A stretch of DNA of 37,678 nucleotides, from contig JAFGKU010000208.1 of NCBI GenBank assembly GCA_016928415.1, forward strand, positions 1-37,678, in the 5' to 3' direction. The stretch is from Spirochaetales bacterium (GTDB lineage: Bacteria > Spirochaetota > Spirochaetia > SZUA-6 > JAFGRV01). Shown in pieces: positions 1 to 6,912 of this stretch. Numbering within the stretch: the first letter of the stretch is position 1; each line of letters starts with the position of its first letter. The position numbers and the translations under genes are program-made. The notes below the pieces were generated by a model that was not told where the DNA came from, did no database searches, and worked only from the letters and a program-made list of their open reading frames with translations.

Positions 1-1
1 G

Positions 2-86
2 GGAGAGGTGTCCGAGTGGTCGAAGGAGGCGGTCTTGAAAACCGTTGTGGGGCAACTCACCGGGGGTTCGAATCCCTCCCTCTCCG
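2..86 (+). tRNA. tRNA-Ser(UGA)
   Basis: This 85-nt sequence folds as a type II tRNA. The acceptor GGAGAGG (2-8) pairs with CCTCTCC (79-85), and G86 is the discriminator. The anticodon loop CTTGAAA gives anticodon TGA, reading UCA and related Ser codons. The variable arm is short and normal for tRNA-Ser (GTGGGG...CTCAC), and the T arm GGGGGTTCGAATCCCTC is canonical. No CCA is encoded. It is the first of four tRNA-Ser genes upstream of the SRP RNA and dnaX. Confidence 0.95.
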
Positions 87-128
87 TTAAATCAACAGCC
101 ATAACCGGATAAGTTTGAATGGTATAAT

Positions 129-215
<87 letters not shown>

Positions 216-223
216 TTTTTTTA

Positions 224-297
224 GTGCCCATAGCTCAGTTGGATAGAGCATTAGATTGCGGATCTAAAGGCCGGAGGTTCGAATCCTCTTGGGCACG
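224..297 (+). tRNA. tRNA-Arg(GCG)
   Basis: This is a 74-nt type I tRNA. Acceptor GTGCCCA (224-230) pairs with TGGGCAC (290-296), with G297 as discriminator. The anticodon stem TTAGA/TCTAA encloses TTGCGGA, giving anticodon GCG for the Arg codon CGC. Many bacteria read CGN with an ACG (inosine) tRNA instead, so a GCG species is somewhat less common. It is the only non-Ser tRNA in this cluster. Confidence 0.92.
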
Positions 298-306
298 CTT
301 GCTATA

Positions 307-446
307 GGAGAGATGCGAGAGCGGTTGAATCGGGCGGACTCGAAATCCGTTGCCCAGCACTCAGCGCATTTGAGTGACAGACTGCTTCGGCAATGACCGC
401 TGGTGCTCTGAGTGCTGGGCCGTGGGTTCGAATCCCACTCTCTCCG
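307..446 (+). tRNA. tRNA-Ser(CGA) with giant variable arm
   Basis: Acceptor GGAGAGA (307-313) pairs with TCTCTCC (439-445), with G446 as discriminator. The anticodon stem GCGGA/TCCGT encloses CTCGAAA, giving anticodon CGA (codon UCG). The T arm GTGGG-TTCGAAT-CCCAC (422-438) is canonical, and the D arm resembles the neighbouring Ser(GCU) gene. The variable region, however, spans 351-421 (71 nt, against roughly 12-24 in normal type II tRNAs). It contains a perfect 13-bp stem, GCCCAGCACTCAG (352-364) with its complement (408-420), enclosing 43 nt that include a small TGC-TTCG-GCA hairpin (383-392). The rest of the tRNA looks intact, so I call it a functional gene with low-to-moderate certainty about processing. 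Confidence 0.85.
352..420 (+). repeat. 13-bp perfect inverted repeat inside tRNA-Ser(CGA) variable arm
   Basis: The arms 352-364 and 408-420 are exact reverse complements. They enclose 43 nt, with a UUCG-type mini-hairpin at 383-392. An alternative 5-bp pairing, CAGCG (362-366) with CGCTG (398-402), would compete with the end of the long stem. The structure could be an expanded variable helix or a small palindromic insertion tolerated in the tRNA. Confidence 0.8.
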
Positions 447-485
447 TTATCCTTTCCGGATTTTTCCGGGATTATTATATTTTCT

Positions 486-573
486 GGAGAGATGACCGAG
501 CGGTCGAAGGTGCACGCTTGGAAAGCGTGTGTACTCCAAAAGGGTACCGAGGGTTCGAATCCCTCTCTCTCCG
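486..573 (+). tRNA. tRNA-Ser(GGA)
   Basis: This is an 88-nt type II tRNA. Acceptor GGAGAGA (486-492) pairs with TCTCTCC (566-572), with G573 as discriminator. Anticodon stem CACGC/GCGTG encloses TTGGAAA, giving anticodon GGA (codons UCC/UCU). The variable arm is of normal size. It ends just before the SRP RNA, so the two may be co-transcribed and separated by processing. Confidence 0.95.
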
Positions 574-575
574 TT

Positions 576-701
576 GCCCCTTTGGTGTTGAAAGTCAGGC
601 CCTATGCTATTTACTGCCACCCAACCCCGTCAGGACCGGAAGGTAGCAGCGGTAAGTGGTGTGTGATGAGCCATATCAGGTTTGACCCGAGCCGGAGGGG
701 C
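576..701 (+). ncRNA. ffs: Signal recognition particle RNA (4.5S type)
   Basis: The conserved domain IV signature is present: GTCAGG (629-634), ACC-GGAA-GGT with a GGAA tetraloop at 638-641, then AGCAGC (645-650), matching the Ffh-binding hairpin of bacterial SRP RNA. The ends pair: GCCCCTTTGG (576-585) with CCGGAGGGGC (692-701) forms a 10-bp closing helix with wobbles. The ~126-nt length fits the short bacterial form. Location between tRNA-Ser and dnaX is a known conserved arrangement, for example in Bacillus. Exact ends are inferred from the closing helix. Confidence 0.9.
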
Positions 702-741
702 TTTTAAATTATCCGCTTTTAAAGAGGTGTCCTAATAAAAA

Positions 742-2316
742 ATGCCTTATGAAGTCACGGCAACGCGAAAGCGACCAAACAATTTTGACGAATTAGTAGA
801 CCAGGATTTCATTGTAGCCACATTGAAAAGCTCTATCCAGCAGGGAATGATAGCGCATGCCTACCTGTTTTCCGGCCCCAGGGGCGTCGGCAAAACGTCC
901 GGTGCCCGGATACTGGCCAAGTCGCTCAACTGTGAAAAAGGACCCACGGAGAAACCCTGCGGTCTCTGTTCCCATTGCAAAGAAATTGCATCCGGTTCCT
1001 CCCTGGATGTGATAGAAATCGACGGCGCTTCCAATACGAGTGTGAACGATGTGCGGGAAATAAAGGACGAAGTCCTGTTTGTTCCCAACAGCTGCCGGTA
1101 CAAGGTATACATTATTGATGAAGTGCATATGTTATCGAACAGCGCGTTTAACGCCCTTCTGAAAACGATTGAAGAACCGCCTCCCTATATTGTATTCATT
1201 TTTGCCACCACGGAAATCCACAAGGTCCCCGCCACCATCAGGTCCCGCTGTCAGCAGTTTAATTTCAAGCTCATTTCCATACAGGGCATAAAGGAACGGC
1301 TTGCCGGGGTCGCCGATGAGTTGAAAGTCAAATACTCGGATGATGCCCTGTTCTGGATAGCCAAGGAGGCCACCGGTTCGCTGCGGGATGCCTACACGTT
1401 GTTTGACCAGATAGTTTCTTTTTCAAAAGGGGAGATAAACCTTTCGTTGATTAAAGATAAACTCGGCCTGGTGGGGATGGATGAAATGAACACGCTTGCC
1501 GGGCACCTTCTGGATGGTGACCAGGGCGCGGCTTTGACATTCGTGAATACCGTCCTGGATACGGGTATAGCCATCGAGCAGTTCCTGATGGATTTTTCCG
1601 AATACCTGAGGAACATCCTCTTCATAAAAAACGGCGTTACGAGGGATTACCTTCTGGGTTATCCATTGGAGAGTTTTTCCGGGAAAGTGATTGAAGGTTT
1701 TTCGGTGAACCAGCTTGAGTTCGCGCTTGAATTCTGTTTCAGCCTTTTCAGAAATCTCCGGTATTCCCTCAATCCTCACTTTGAATTCGAACTGTTGATA
1801 AGCCGGCTGTCCGGCCTGAAGAAAATGATAAGCCAGGATGAGATACTCAAGGTAATAGAGGAACTGAAAGATGAATTGACTTCTCCGGAAGAGGATGGGA
1901 ACCCGGTACAGGGCCGTCAGGAAGAGGACAAAGGCATTGCGGAAACAAAAAACACGGACATAAAAAGCAGTGAAACGGAAGAGGATTCCGTGCAGCCGGA
2001 CATCAATATTGTCGAAGAACTGATAAAAATGTTCAAAACAAAAAAACCTGCTTTGGCGTCTTCACTGGAAAAAATAGAATCCTGGTCATTTAAAGACAAT
2101 CAGCTTGTCATGAATTTCAAGGACGGATATCCCTGTGAAATGATTAAAAAGGAAAAAAGCCTTATCCGGGAAAAACTGGCTTCCCTGGGCCTGGAGTCCG
2201 TGAAATTAAGTATAAATTATTGTGAAGATAAAAAAGCCTCGGAAACGCAGCAGAATGAAAAAATACAGATTCTGAAGAAAATTTTCCAGGGTGAAATTGT
2301 AAAGGGAGGAGAATGA
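742..2316 (+). CDS. dnaX: DNA polymerase III subunit gamma/tau
   Basis: DnaX is the AAA+ motor of the clamp loader, which places the beta sliding clamp on primed DNA. The 524 residues show Walker A GPRGVGKT (45-52), a zinc-binding Cys set (C64, C73, C76, C79), Walker B IIDEVH (124-129), sensor 1 ATTE (155-158) and the SRC arginine-finger motif (168-170). The C-terminal third is acidic and charged, as in short tau proteins. The opening ATRKRPNNFDELVDQDF differs from the usual ALYRKYRP form and is a type I associate with spirochetes. ATG at 742 follows a GAGGTG about 12 nt upstream. An A7 run at 2040-2046 lies in the A-AAA-AAA register at codons 434-435, near where E. coli dnaX frameshifts. ybaB starts 1 nt after the stop. 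Confidence 0.97.
   Translation: MPYEVTATRKRPNNFDELVDQDFIVATLKSSIQQGMIAHAYLFSGPRGVGKTSGARILAKSLNCEKGPTEKPCGLCSHCKEIASGSSLDVIEIDGASNTSVNDVREIKDEVLFVPNSCRYKVYIIDEVHMLSNSAFNALLKTIEEPPPYIVFIFATTEIHKVPATIRSRCQQFNFKLISIQGIKERLAGVADELKVKYSDDALFWIAKEATGSLRDAYTLFDQIVSFSKGEINLSLIKDKLGLVGMDEMNTLAGHLLDGDQGAALTFVNTVLDTGIAIEQFLMDFSEYLRNILFIKNGVTRDYLLGYPLESFSGKVIEGFSVNQLEFALEFCFSLFRNLRYSLNPHFEFELLISRLSGLKKMISQDEILKVIEELKDELTSPEEDGNPVQGRQEEDKGIAETKNTDIKSSETEEDSVQPDINIVEELIKMFKTKKPALASSLEKIESWSFKDNQLVMNFKDGYPCEMIKKEKSLIREKLASLGLESVKLSINYCEDKKASETQQNEKIQILKKIFQGEIVKGGE
2040..2046 (+). other. A7 slippery run, possible dnaX frameshift site
   Basis: Seven A residues sit in frame as A AAA AAA C at codons 434-435 of dnaX. 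A -1 shift or transcriptional slippage here would add 15 codons and stop at TAA 2091-2093, giving a ~450-residue gamma-like product. Position relative to the AAA+ domains is similar to the E. coli A AAA AAG site. No stimulatory hairpin was identified, so this is only a candidate. Confidence 0.35.
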
Positions 2317-2317
2317 C

Positions 2318-2641
2318 ATGGGTATGAATCCAATGGATTTATTGAAAAATTTCCAGAACATACAGGGTAAACTCGCTGAATTCCAGAGCAAGCTTGCCGA
2401 ACTTGAAGCAACCGGAACATCGGGCGGTGACATGGTAAAAATCACATTAAACGGCAAGCTGGAGATGACGGGCATCCGGATTTCCAGGGATGTTGTTGAC
2501 CCGGAGGATGTGCAGATGCTGCAGGACCTCATCCTGGCGGCATTCAATGATGCCTTTTCAAAGATAAAGGAGAAAATGAAAAGCGAATCCTCGTCTATTG
2601 CAGGAGGATTGAACATTCCCCCGGAATTCATGGGGATGTGA
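2318..2641 (+). CDS. ybaB: YbaB/EbfC family nucleoid-associated protein
   Basis: This small DNA-binding protein of the YbaB/EbfC family forms dimers on the nucleoid. The 107 residues show the family pattern: an N-terminal amphipathic helix rich in Lys/Gln (MDLLKNFQNIQGKLAEFQSK), the central VKITLNGKLEMTGIRIS strand region (about 41-57), and a C-terminal helix ending in a GGLNIPPEFMGM-type tail. The start ATG 2318 follows AAAGGGAGGAGA, a strong Shine-Dalgarno inside the end of dnaX. The stop TGA (2639-2641) directly abuts the recR start, so translation is likely coupled through dnaX-ybaB-recR, a widely conserved trio. Confidence 0.95.
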   Translation: MGMNPMDLLKNFQNIQGKLAEFQSKLAELEATGTSGGDMVKITLNGKLEMTGIRISRDVVDPEDVQMLQDLILAAFNDAFSKIKEKMKSESSSIAGGLNIPPEFMGM

Positions 2642-3232
2642 ATGGAAACGCTTACCCGTTTGGTGCGTTTATTTTCAAAACTGCCGGGGTTGGGGCCGAA
2701 AAGCGCCAATAGAATCGTTTACCACCTGCTTAAATGCGATAAAACATATATCGAGGCTTTGAGCAAGGGCCTTGAGGACCTGATTGTCAACATTAAAGAA
2801 TGCAGTGTTTGCGGTAATTATACTGATTGCGACCCCTGCTCCCTCTGTTCCGATCCCTCCCGTCAAAAAGACATCATATGCGTGGTGGAGGAACCGAAGG
2901 ATATCCAGGCCATCGAGGGAACGGGTGAGTACACGGGGGTGTACCATGTCCTTATGGGCGTCATTTCTCCAATCAACGGGATAGGACCTTCCGATCTGCG
3001 TATCCCGCAGCTGCTAAACAGAATCGGTAAAAGTAAAATACAGGAGATTATCCTGGCCACGAATCCGACGGTGGAGGGCGACACGACGGCTCTTTATCTT
3101 CTGGACAAACTCAAATCCTTTCATGTCAGGGTTTCCCGGCTTGCCCTGGGACTTCCCATGGGAGGAGACCTGGAGTACGCGGACAGGCTGACTTTGGCCC
3201 GCGCTTTTTCCGGAAGACAGGAAATTAATTAA
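2642..3232 (+). CDS. recR: Recombination mediator protein RecR
   Basis: RecR works with RecO (and RecF) to load RecA on SSB-coated single-stranded DNA during gap repair. The 196 residues have the family's normal length and order. There is a helix-hairpin-helix LPGLGPKSA (14-22), a zinc finger with C54, C57, C66 and C69, and a Toprim domain beginning at CVVEEPKD (80-87). The EGTGEYTGVYHVLMG stretch (92-106) and the ATNPTVEGDTTALYL stretch (139-153) are also present. ATG 2642 follows the ybaB TGA with no gap. cobS begins 15 nt after its stop and may be read through from this operon. Confidence 0.97.
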   Translation: METLTRLVRLFSKLPGLGPKSANRIVYHLLKCDKTYIEALSKGLEDLIVNIKECSVCGNYTDCDPCSLCSDPSRQKDIICVVEEPKDIQAIEGTGEYTGVYHVLMGVISPINGIGPSDLRIPQLLNRIGKSKIQEIILATNPTVEGDTTALYLLDKLKSFHVRVSRLALGLPMGGDLEYADRLTLARAFSGRQEIN

Positions 3233-3247
3233 AAAGAATCAAGATAA

Positions 3248-4018
3248 ATGAAAAGTTTTTTTGCTTCCTTGAGATTTTTAACAATTATACCCATGCCTGA
3301 TTTTCTATGCGGCAGGGAAAAAGAACTGAGGCAAAGCACCTGGTTTTTTCCCCTGGCTGGCGCCCTCATCGGCATGATTGTATTCTGCCTGGCCGTGTTT
3401 GTTTTCATACCCTTTTTACCCCATCCACTGCCGCCTTTGTTGATAGTGATTACCCTTGCCATTATATCCGGCGGATTACACCTGGACGGACTTGCCGATA
3501 CGGCGGACGGATGCTTGAGTGTAAAAGGCAGGGAAAAAATTCTGAAAATAATGAAAGACAGCCGGATCGGCACGATGGGAACATTGGCGCTGCTTTTTAC
3601 CCTGTCACTCAAGACGGGGGCCCTTTATGCCTGCTTCCTTGAACAGGACGCCTCCATTCTCATGCTGGGAGCCGTTTTAAGCCGGAGTGCTTTTCTCATT
3701 CACATGTACGTGCTGCCTGCCGCCCGCACCAGGACCGGCCTGGGCCGTTTTTTTAAACCGTCCGCCTCCGCCTTTAAGTTCTGGGAAGGAGTAATTTTAT
3801 CGATCGCGGCCGGAGGATTGTTACTGGGAATAAACGGTCTTCTTGTCGCAGCCGCATCCCTGTTAATCACATTTCTCTTTTCCTTTTACTGTTTTAGAAA
3901 AATAGGGGGATTTACAGGTGACACCCTGGGAGCCCTTTCCGAATTGATTGAAACTTTTTCCTTCCTGGTTTACGCCATACTCCAGTACGGCGTTCACTGG
4001 GATGTCATACTTGCCTGA
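3248..4018 (+). CDS. cobS: Adenosylcobinamide-GDP ribazoletransferase (cobalamin synthase)
   Basis: CobS joins adenosylcobinamide-GDP to alpha-ribazole(-phosphate) in the membrane, the last assembly step of adenosylcobalamin. The 256-residue polytopic protein carries the family hallmarks: HLDGLADTADG (78-88), an acidic metal-binding motif, and KDSRIGTMG (103-111), followed by several hydrophobic segments. The N-terminal SLRFLTIIPMP is also typical. It is the only cobalamin gene in the window; cobU, cobT and cobC are not seen nearby. The Shine-Dalgarno is weak, so coupling to recR 15 nt upstream is plausible. It may support corrinoid enzymes such as the HgcA-like protein at 9639-11099. Confidence 0.95.
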   Translation: MKSFFASLRFLTIIPMPDFLCGREKELRQSTWFFPLAGALIGMIVFCLAVFVFIPFLPHPLPPLLIVITLAIISGGLHLDGLADTADGCLSVKGREKILKIMKDSRIGTMGTLALLFTLSLKTGALYACFLEQDASILMLGAVLSRSAFLIHMYVLPAARTRTGLGRFFKPSASAFKFWEGVILSIAAGGLLLGINGLLVAAASLLITFLFSFYCFRKIGGFTGDTLGALSELIETFSFLVYAILQYGVHWDVILA

Positions 4019-4032
4019 CGGGTTTTATCAGG

Positions 4033-5910
4033 TCAATCGACCGGGCCCTCGTAGTACAGCCAGTCCCTGTTGCCGCCGTAGTCCGCCATGATGAGCTGGA
4101 GATAAATCGTCGTGTTTTTCCGGTCCTGCAGCAGCTTGAACTTGAATTCCATTTCCTTGAGCGGATCGAACCCCTTTTCCGTTGTCAGCTCGAATTTCGA
4201 TCCACCCTTGTCGGATAACACCTTGATAAGCGGTACGATCTTCGATCCCTTCTGCGGCGCGAGTTCGCCGAACATATTGTTGCCGGTCTGGAGATAGTAC
4301 GTCTTCTGAATGATTTCACCTTTTGCATTGATCAGCAGGGAAAGGTAGACATAACTGTATTTATTGGCGTCGACTTTCCCGTCCTTGAAGTAGGCAAAGG
4401 GAATCTTGTACTGCCGTAAACCTTCCCCCCTCATGCTTTCTCCCAGGTACCCGAAAGCCCAGTTGCCGCCCTGTATGACGATCAGGCTGAAAAGGTCCCA
4501 TTCGCCGGTAATCACGCCCGTTTCCGTGTCCGGCTCCGCCTTGAGATTGCCAAGGAATACCGTGTCTCTTCCGTTCATGATGCCGAAAAAGAGGACGGAA
4601 TCCACCACGTTTTCCGCCAGTTCCGGTTTGACCTTTCCATTGAGGAATACCGCGTCCTGTTTGGCGATAAATTCACCCCTGTTGGCCTTGTTGAGGAATT
4701 TGGGTATCTGGTCCTTGGGAATGGTCTTGCCCGCGTTATAGTAGGCGTCCATCAGGTCCCTCCATTTTTGAGGACCCGCATTATTGTAGTATTTGTCGTA
4801 GTACCTTTGCTGTTCGGGGAAATAGATGGAGAGCCCGGTCGAATCTTTTTTCATGGTTCCCGCCGTTTTGGCAACCACCAATGAATCGAGGGCCTTGACT
4901 ATCTCATCCTTTATGGGGTTGAACAGCTGGTTGTTTCTGGCAAGGGTTTGCGCCAGGCTGCCCACATCCACCATGTACATGTCCTGGTCCGGTTCCGGGG
5001 CCTTTCCAAAACCGAGGCTTCTGTTCACGCTTCGTCCCAGCATGGGTGCCAGTTTCTTGATATTCTTTTGTCCCGTCTCTGTGAGGGTCTTGATGGCACT
5101 CATTAATTTGGGAAATTGTGACGTATCGATCAGCGACAGGGTAATCTCTTCGTATGTTTTATACTTTTTGGCCTGTTCCGTAAAACCGTCAATAAGCGAC
5201 TTGCCAAGGTCAACACCTGTGGTATCTTTTTTTTCCCGCAGTATTTTTAAACTGGAATAATCCCATCCGTGCCCCGGTTCCATTTCCTCCGATGCAAGTA
5301 AATACCGTGTGTACGGCCCCAGCTTCTCGACAACCTCGTACGTGCCCATGAGACAGGCGTCGAATCCCATGAATTCGAACTTGGAAAGACCCGCATTTTT
5401 CATCCCCGCGGAAACCCCTTTTTTGAGTTCCGAAAGCGTCAATCCTTCTATATTTTTGGTCGATTCATCGTATCCGAAACCGACCCAGCCGCCCCCGTGG
5501 TCCCAGAAATCCAGTGCGTACCGTTGTGCCGGATATTTTTTTACGCCCCATGCAATAAATTCCGCCAATGTAGACGGGCTGCCCATGTTGATGGGACCGC
5601 CCTTGGCAATTTCTTTCAGTGAGCCTTTTTCAACAAGAATTTTCTTGGCGCCTGTCCAGTCCTTCAATCCTCCCACGGGATCAATTGTGTAGTATTTGGA
5701 GCGGTCGCAGAGAACAACTATATTGACCCTTTCATTGGAACCCACCGACATCATTTCGGTCAGGTCGGACAAGGCGTCCTCCTCCAGGTCATTATCCGCC
5801 ACCATGTAGACAAGATAGGTCCATGCCTTCTTTTCAGCAGCCGCGCCATTCATGTTTATGAAAATAAATACAAGAAAAATTGCCGTCAGGAAATAAATTG
5901 TTCGTTTCAT
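4033..5910 (-). CDS. Secreted clostripain-family (C11) cysteine peptidase
   Basis: This 625-residue secreted protein belongs to the clostripain/peptidase C11 family, clan CD proteases that usually cut after Arg or Lys. A signal peptide spans about 1-25 (hydrophobic FLTAIFLVFIFI, then AAA). The family core follows: WTYLVYMVADNDLE (30-43), the catalytic His in LDFWDHGGGW (H138) and catalytic Cys in GFDACLMG (C186), with the SEEMEPGHGWDY segment (208-218). Residues ~390-625 form a family-typical C-terminal region without recognised catalytic motifs. The start is ATG at 5910, with GAGGG just upstream. The gene is convergent with cobS (14 nt apart). It has its own predicted promoter upstream. Confidence 0.9.
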   Translation of the reverse strand: MKRTIYFLTAIFLVFIFINMNGAAAEKKAWTYLVYMVADNDLEEDALSDLTEMMSVGSNERVNIVVLCDRSKYYTIDPVGGLKDWTGAKKILVEKGSLKEIAKGGPINMGSPSTLAEFIAWGVKKYPAQRYALDFWDHGGGWVGFGYDESTKNIEGLTLSELKKGVSAGMKNAGLSKFEFMGFDACLMGTYEVVEKLGPYTRYLLASEEMEPGHGWDYSSLKILREKKDTTGVDLGKSLIDGFTEQAKKYKTYEEITLSLIDTSQFPKLMSAIKTLTETGQKNIKKLAPMLGRSVNRSLGFGKAPEPDQDMYMVDVGSLAQTLARNNQLFNPIKDEIVKALDSLVVAKTAGTMKKDSTGLSIYFPEQQRYYDKYYNNAGPQKWRDLMDAYYNAGKTIPKDQIPKFLNKANRGEFIAKQDAVFLNGKVKPELAENVVDSVLFFGIMNGRDTVFLGNLKAEPDTETGVITGEWDLFSLIVIQGGNWAFGYLGESMRGEGLRQYKIPFAYFKDGKVDANKYSYVYLSLLINAKGEIIQKTYYLQTGNNMFGELAPQKGSKIVPLIKVLSDKGGSKFELTTEKGFDPLKEMEFKFKLLQDRKNTTIYLQLIMADYGGNRDWLYYEGPVD

Positions 5911-5931
5911 AGGGTACCCTCGCCTTTATTA

Positions 5932-5959
5932 ATTGTAGTACTTTGGATTTATTTTTCAA
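5932..5959 (-). promoter_or_regulatory. Predicted sigma70 promoter for the clostripain gene
   Basis: On the minus strand, TTGAAA (5954-5959) is followed after 16 bp by TACAAT (5932-5937). Transcription would start near 5925, leaving a ~15-nt leader that contains the GAGGG ribosome site. Sequence match only. Confidence 0.5.
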
Positions 5960-5972
5960 GAAAAGGAGGGTT

Positions 5973-6701
5973 TTAATTGCCGTTTTGAAGATAATGCCTG
6001 ATTCCTTCAAGAACGCCGGCGGCGTGGGAGGTTCCCGTTTTAAAATATTTTTTTCCATACAACAGGCTGATCAGCCGCTCCTGGGCATTGGCAACGAGGA
6101 TGCTTTTTTTGAAGAAAAGGAACAATTCCCTGTCATTTTCACTGTCCCCGGCCACGATGACGTTATCCGGGTCTATTTTCCGGTTTTTTATATGATACCG
6201 GGCGGCCTCGCCCTTGTTGCATTTTTCCGGGAGAATATCGAGGTAATATCCCATGCTGCTCAGCAGGTGCGCTTTGAGGCCGATCCGGGTCAACTGTTCC
6301 TTCAGATCTTCTTCAAAAGACTCCGGTACGGGATCGGTTATGTAATAGGATAATTTGTACGGGTGTGATTTATTCTGCGGAATGATCATGCCCGTTGTCC
6401 GTATAAAGTCATCTATCCGGTCCTTTTCCCAGCCGGGTTCAAGCAGCTTATGCCATCCGGTGTCCAGTATGTAATTTTTTCCTTTCAGGGTGTAAATATC
6501 ACTGCCGGTATTGAGAATCAGGGCATCGGGATCAATGAGGCCTTCCGGCTCCTTGATATGCAGGTATTCGTCTAAAGCCCTTCCCGTTGCGTAAACAATG
6601 TAGAATTTTTTTCTGTTCTTCAACAAGTACCGGTTCAGTTCCCCAAGGCCTGCGGGATCTCCTAAAAGGGTGCCGTCAATATCCGTAATTAATGTTGTCA
6701 T
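5973..6701 (-). CDS. HAD-family phosphatase, sucrose-phosphatase/Cof-like
   Basis: This 242-residue HAD phosphohydrolase has all four motifs. DIDGTLLGD (7-15) carries nucleophile D7 and acid/base D9. YATGR (37-41) is motif II, K163 in the CNKGEAA segment is motif III, and VIVAGDSENDRELF (181-194) supplies the Mg-binding acids of motif IV. The VANAQERL ending and the NTGSDIY segment resemble the sucrose-6F-phosphate phosphatase (S6PP) branch, but substrate cannot be assigned; mannosylglycerate phosphate or another sugar phosphate is equally possible. No sucrose- or trehalose-phosphate synthase is adjacent. No Shine-Dalgarno is visible before ATG 6701, and the predicted promoter would start transcription about 3 nt upstream, so a leaderless mRNA is possible. 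Confidence 0.85.
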   Translation of the reverse strand: MTTLITDIDGTLLGDPAGLGELNRYLLKNRKKFYIVYATGRALDEYLHIKEPEGLIDPDALILNTGSDIYTLKGKNYILDTGWHKLLEPGWEKDRIDDFIRTTGMIIPQNKSHPYKLSYYITDPVPESFEEDLKEQLTRIGLKAHLLSSMGYYLDILPEKCNKGEAARYHIKNRKIDPDNVIVAGDSENDRELFLFFKKSILVANAQERLISLLYGKKYFKTGTSHAAGVLEGIRHYLQNGN

Positions 6702-6710
6702 GTCACTGCC

Positions 6711-6739
6711 ACTATATATTTGAAGGGCGAGAAATTCAA
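6711..6739 (-). promoter_or_regulatory. Predicted sigma70 promoter for the HAD phosphatase gene
   Basis: On the minus strand, TTGAAT (6734-6739), a 17-bp spacer and TATAGT (6711-6716) match the sigma70 consensus well. The inferred start near 6704 is only about 3 nt from the ATG. It overlaps a promoter-like sequence facing the other way (6720-6749). Confidence 0.45.
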
Positions 6740-6749
6740 GGACTATAAT
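6720..6749 (+). promoter_or_regulatory. Predicted sigma70 promoter for the EF-hand/CsgG-like gene
   Basis: TTGAAG (6720-6725), an 18-bp spacer and a perfect TATAAT (6744-6749) face the EF-hand gene. Transcription would start near 6756, giving a leader of ~157 nt before ATG 6913. It overlaps the divergent HAD promoter. Confidence 0.45.
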
Positions 6750-6912
6750 AAAGACTTCTTAAAAAACGCCATTCGGGGCAGCTTTCTGCATAGATACTTT
6801 TTAAGAATTGGGGTTTTAAAGGTTGCCGGGATAAATATATTGTTTTAAGGGTCCCCATAATTTGATTTTTTACCTTGAGAGGACTACTATATTCAGTATC
6901 AGGAGGGACGAG

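Noticed and set aside
374..707. Two open frames of 90 and 104 codons across the tRNA/SRP RNA region
   Set aside because: They run through tRNA-Ser(CGA), tRNA-Ser(GGA) and the SRP RNA; the RNA structures explain the sequence.
6862..6912. Upstream ATG extending the EF-hand gene by 17 codons
   Set aside because: No ribosome site before it; AGGAGG lies 6 nt before ATG 6913 and the signal peptide begins there.
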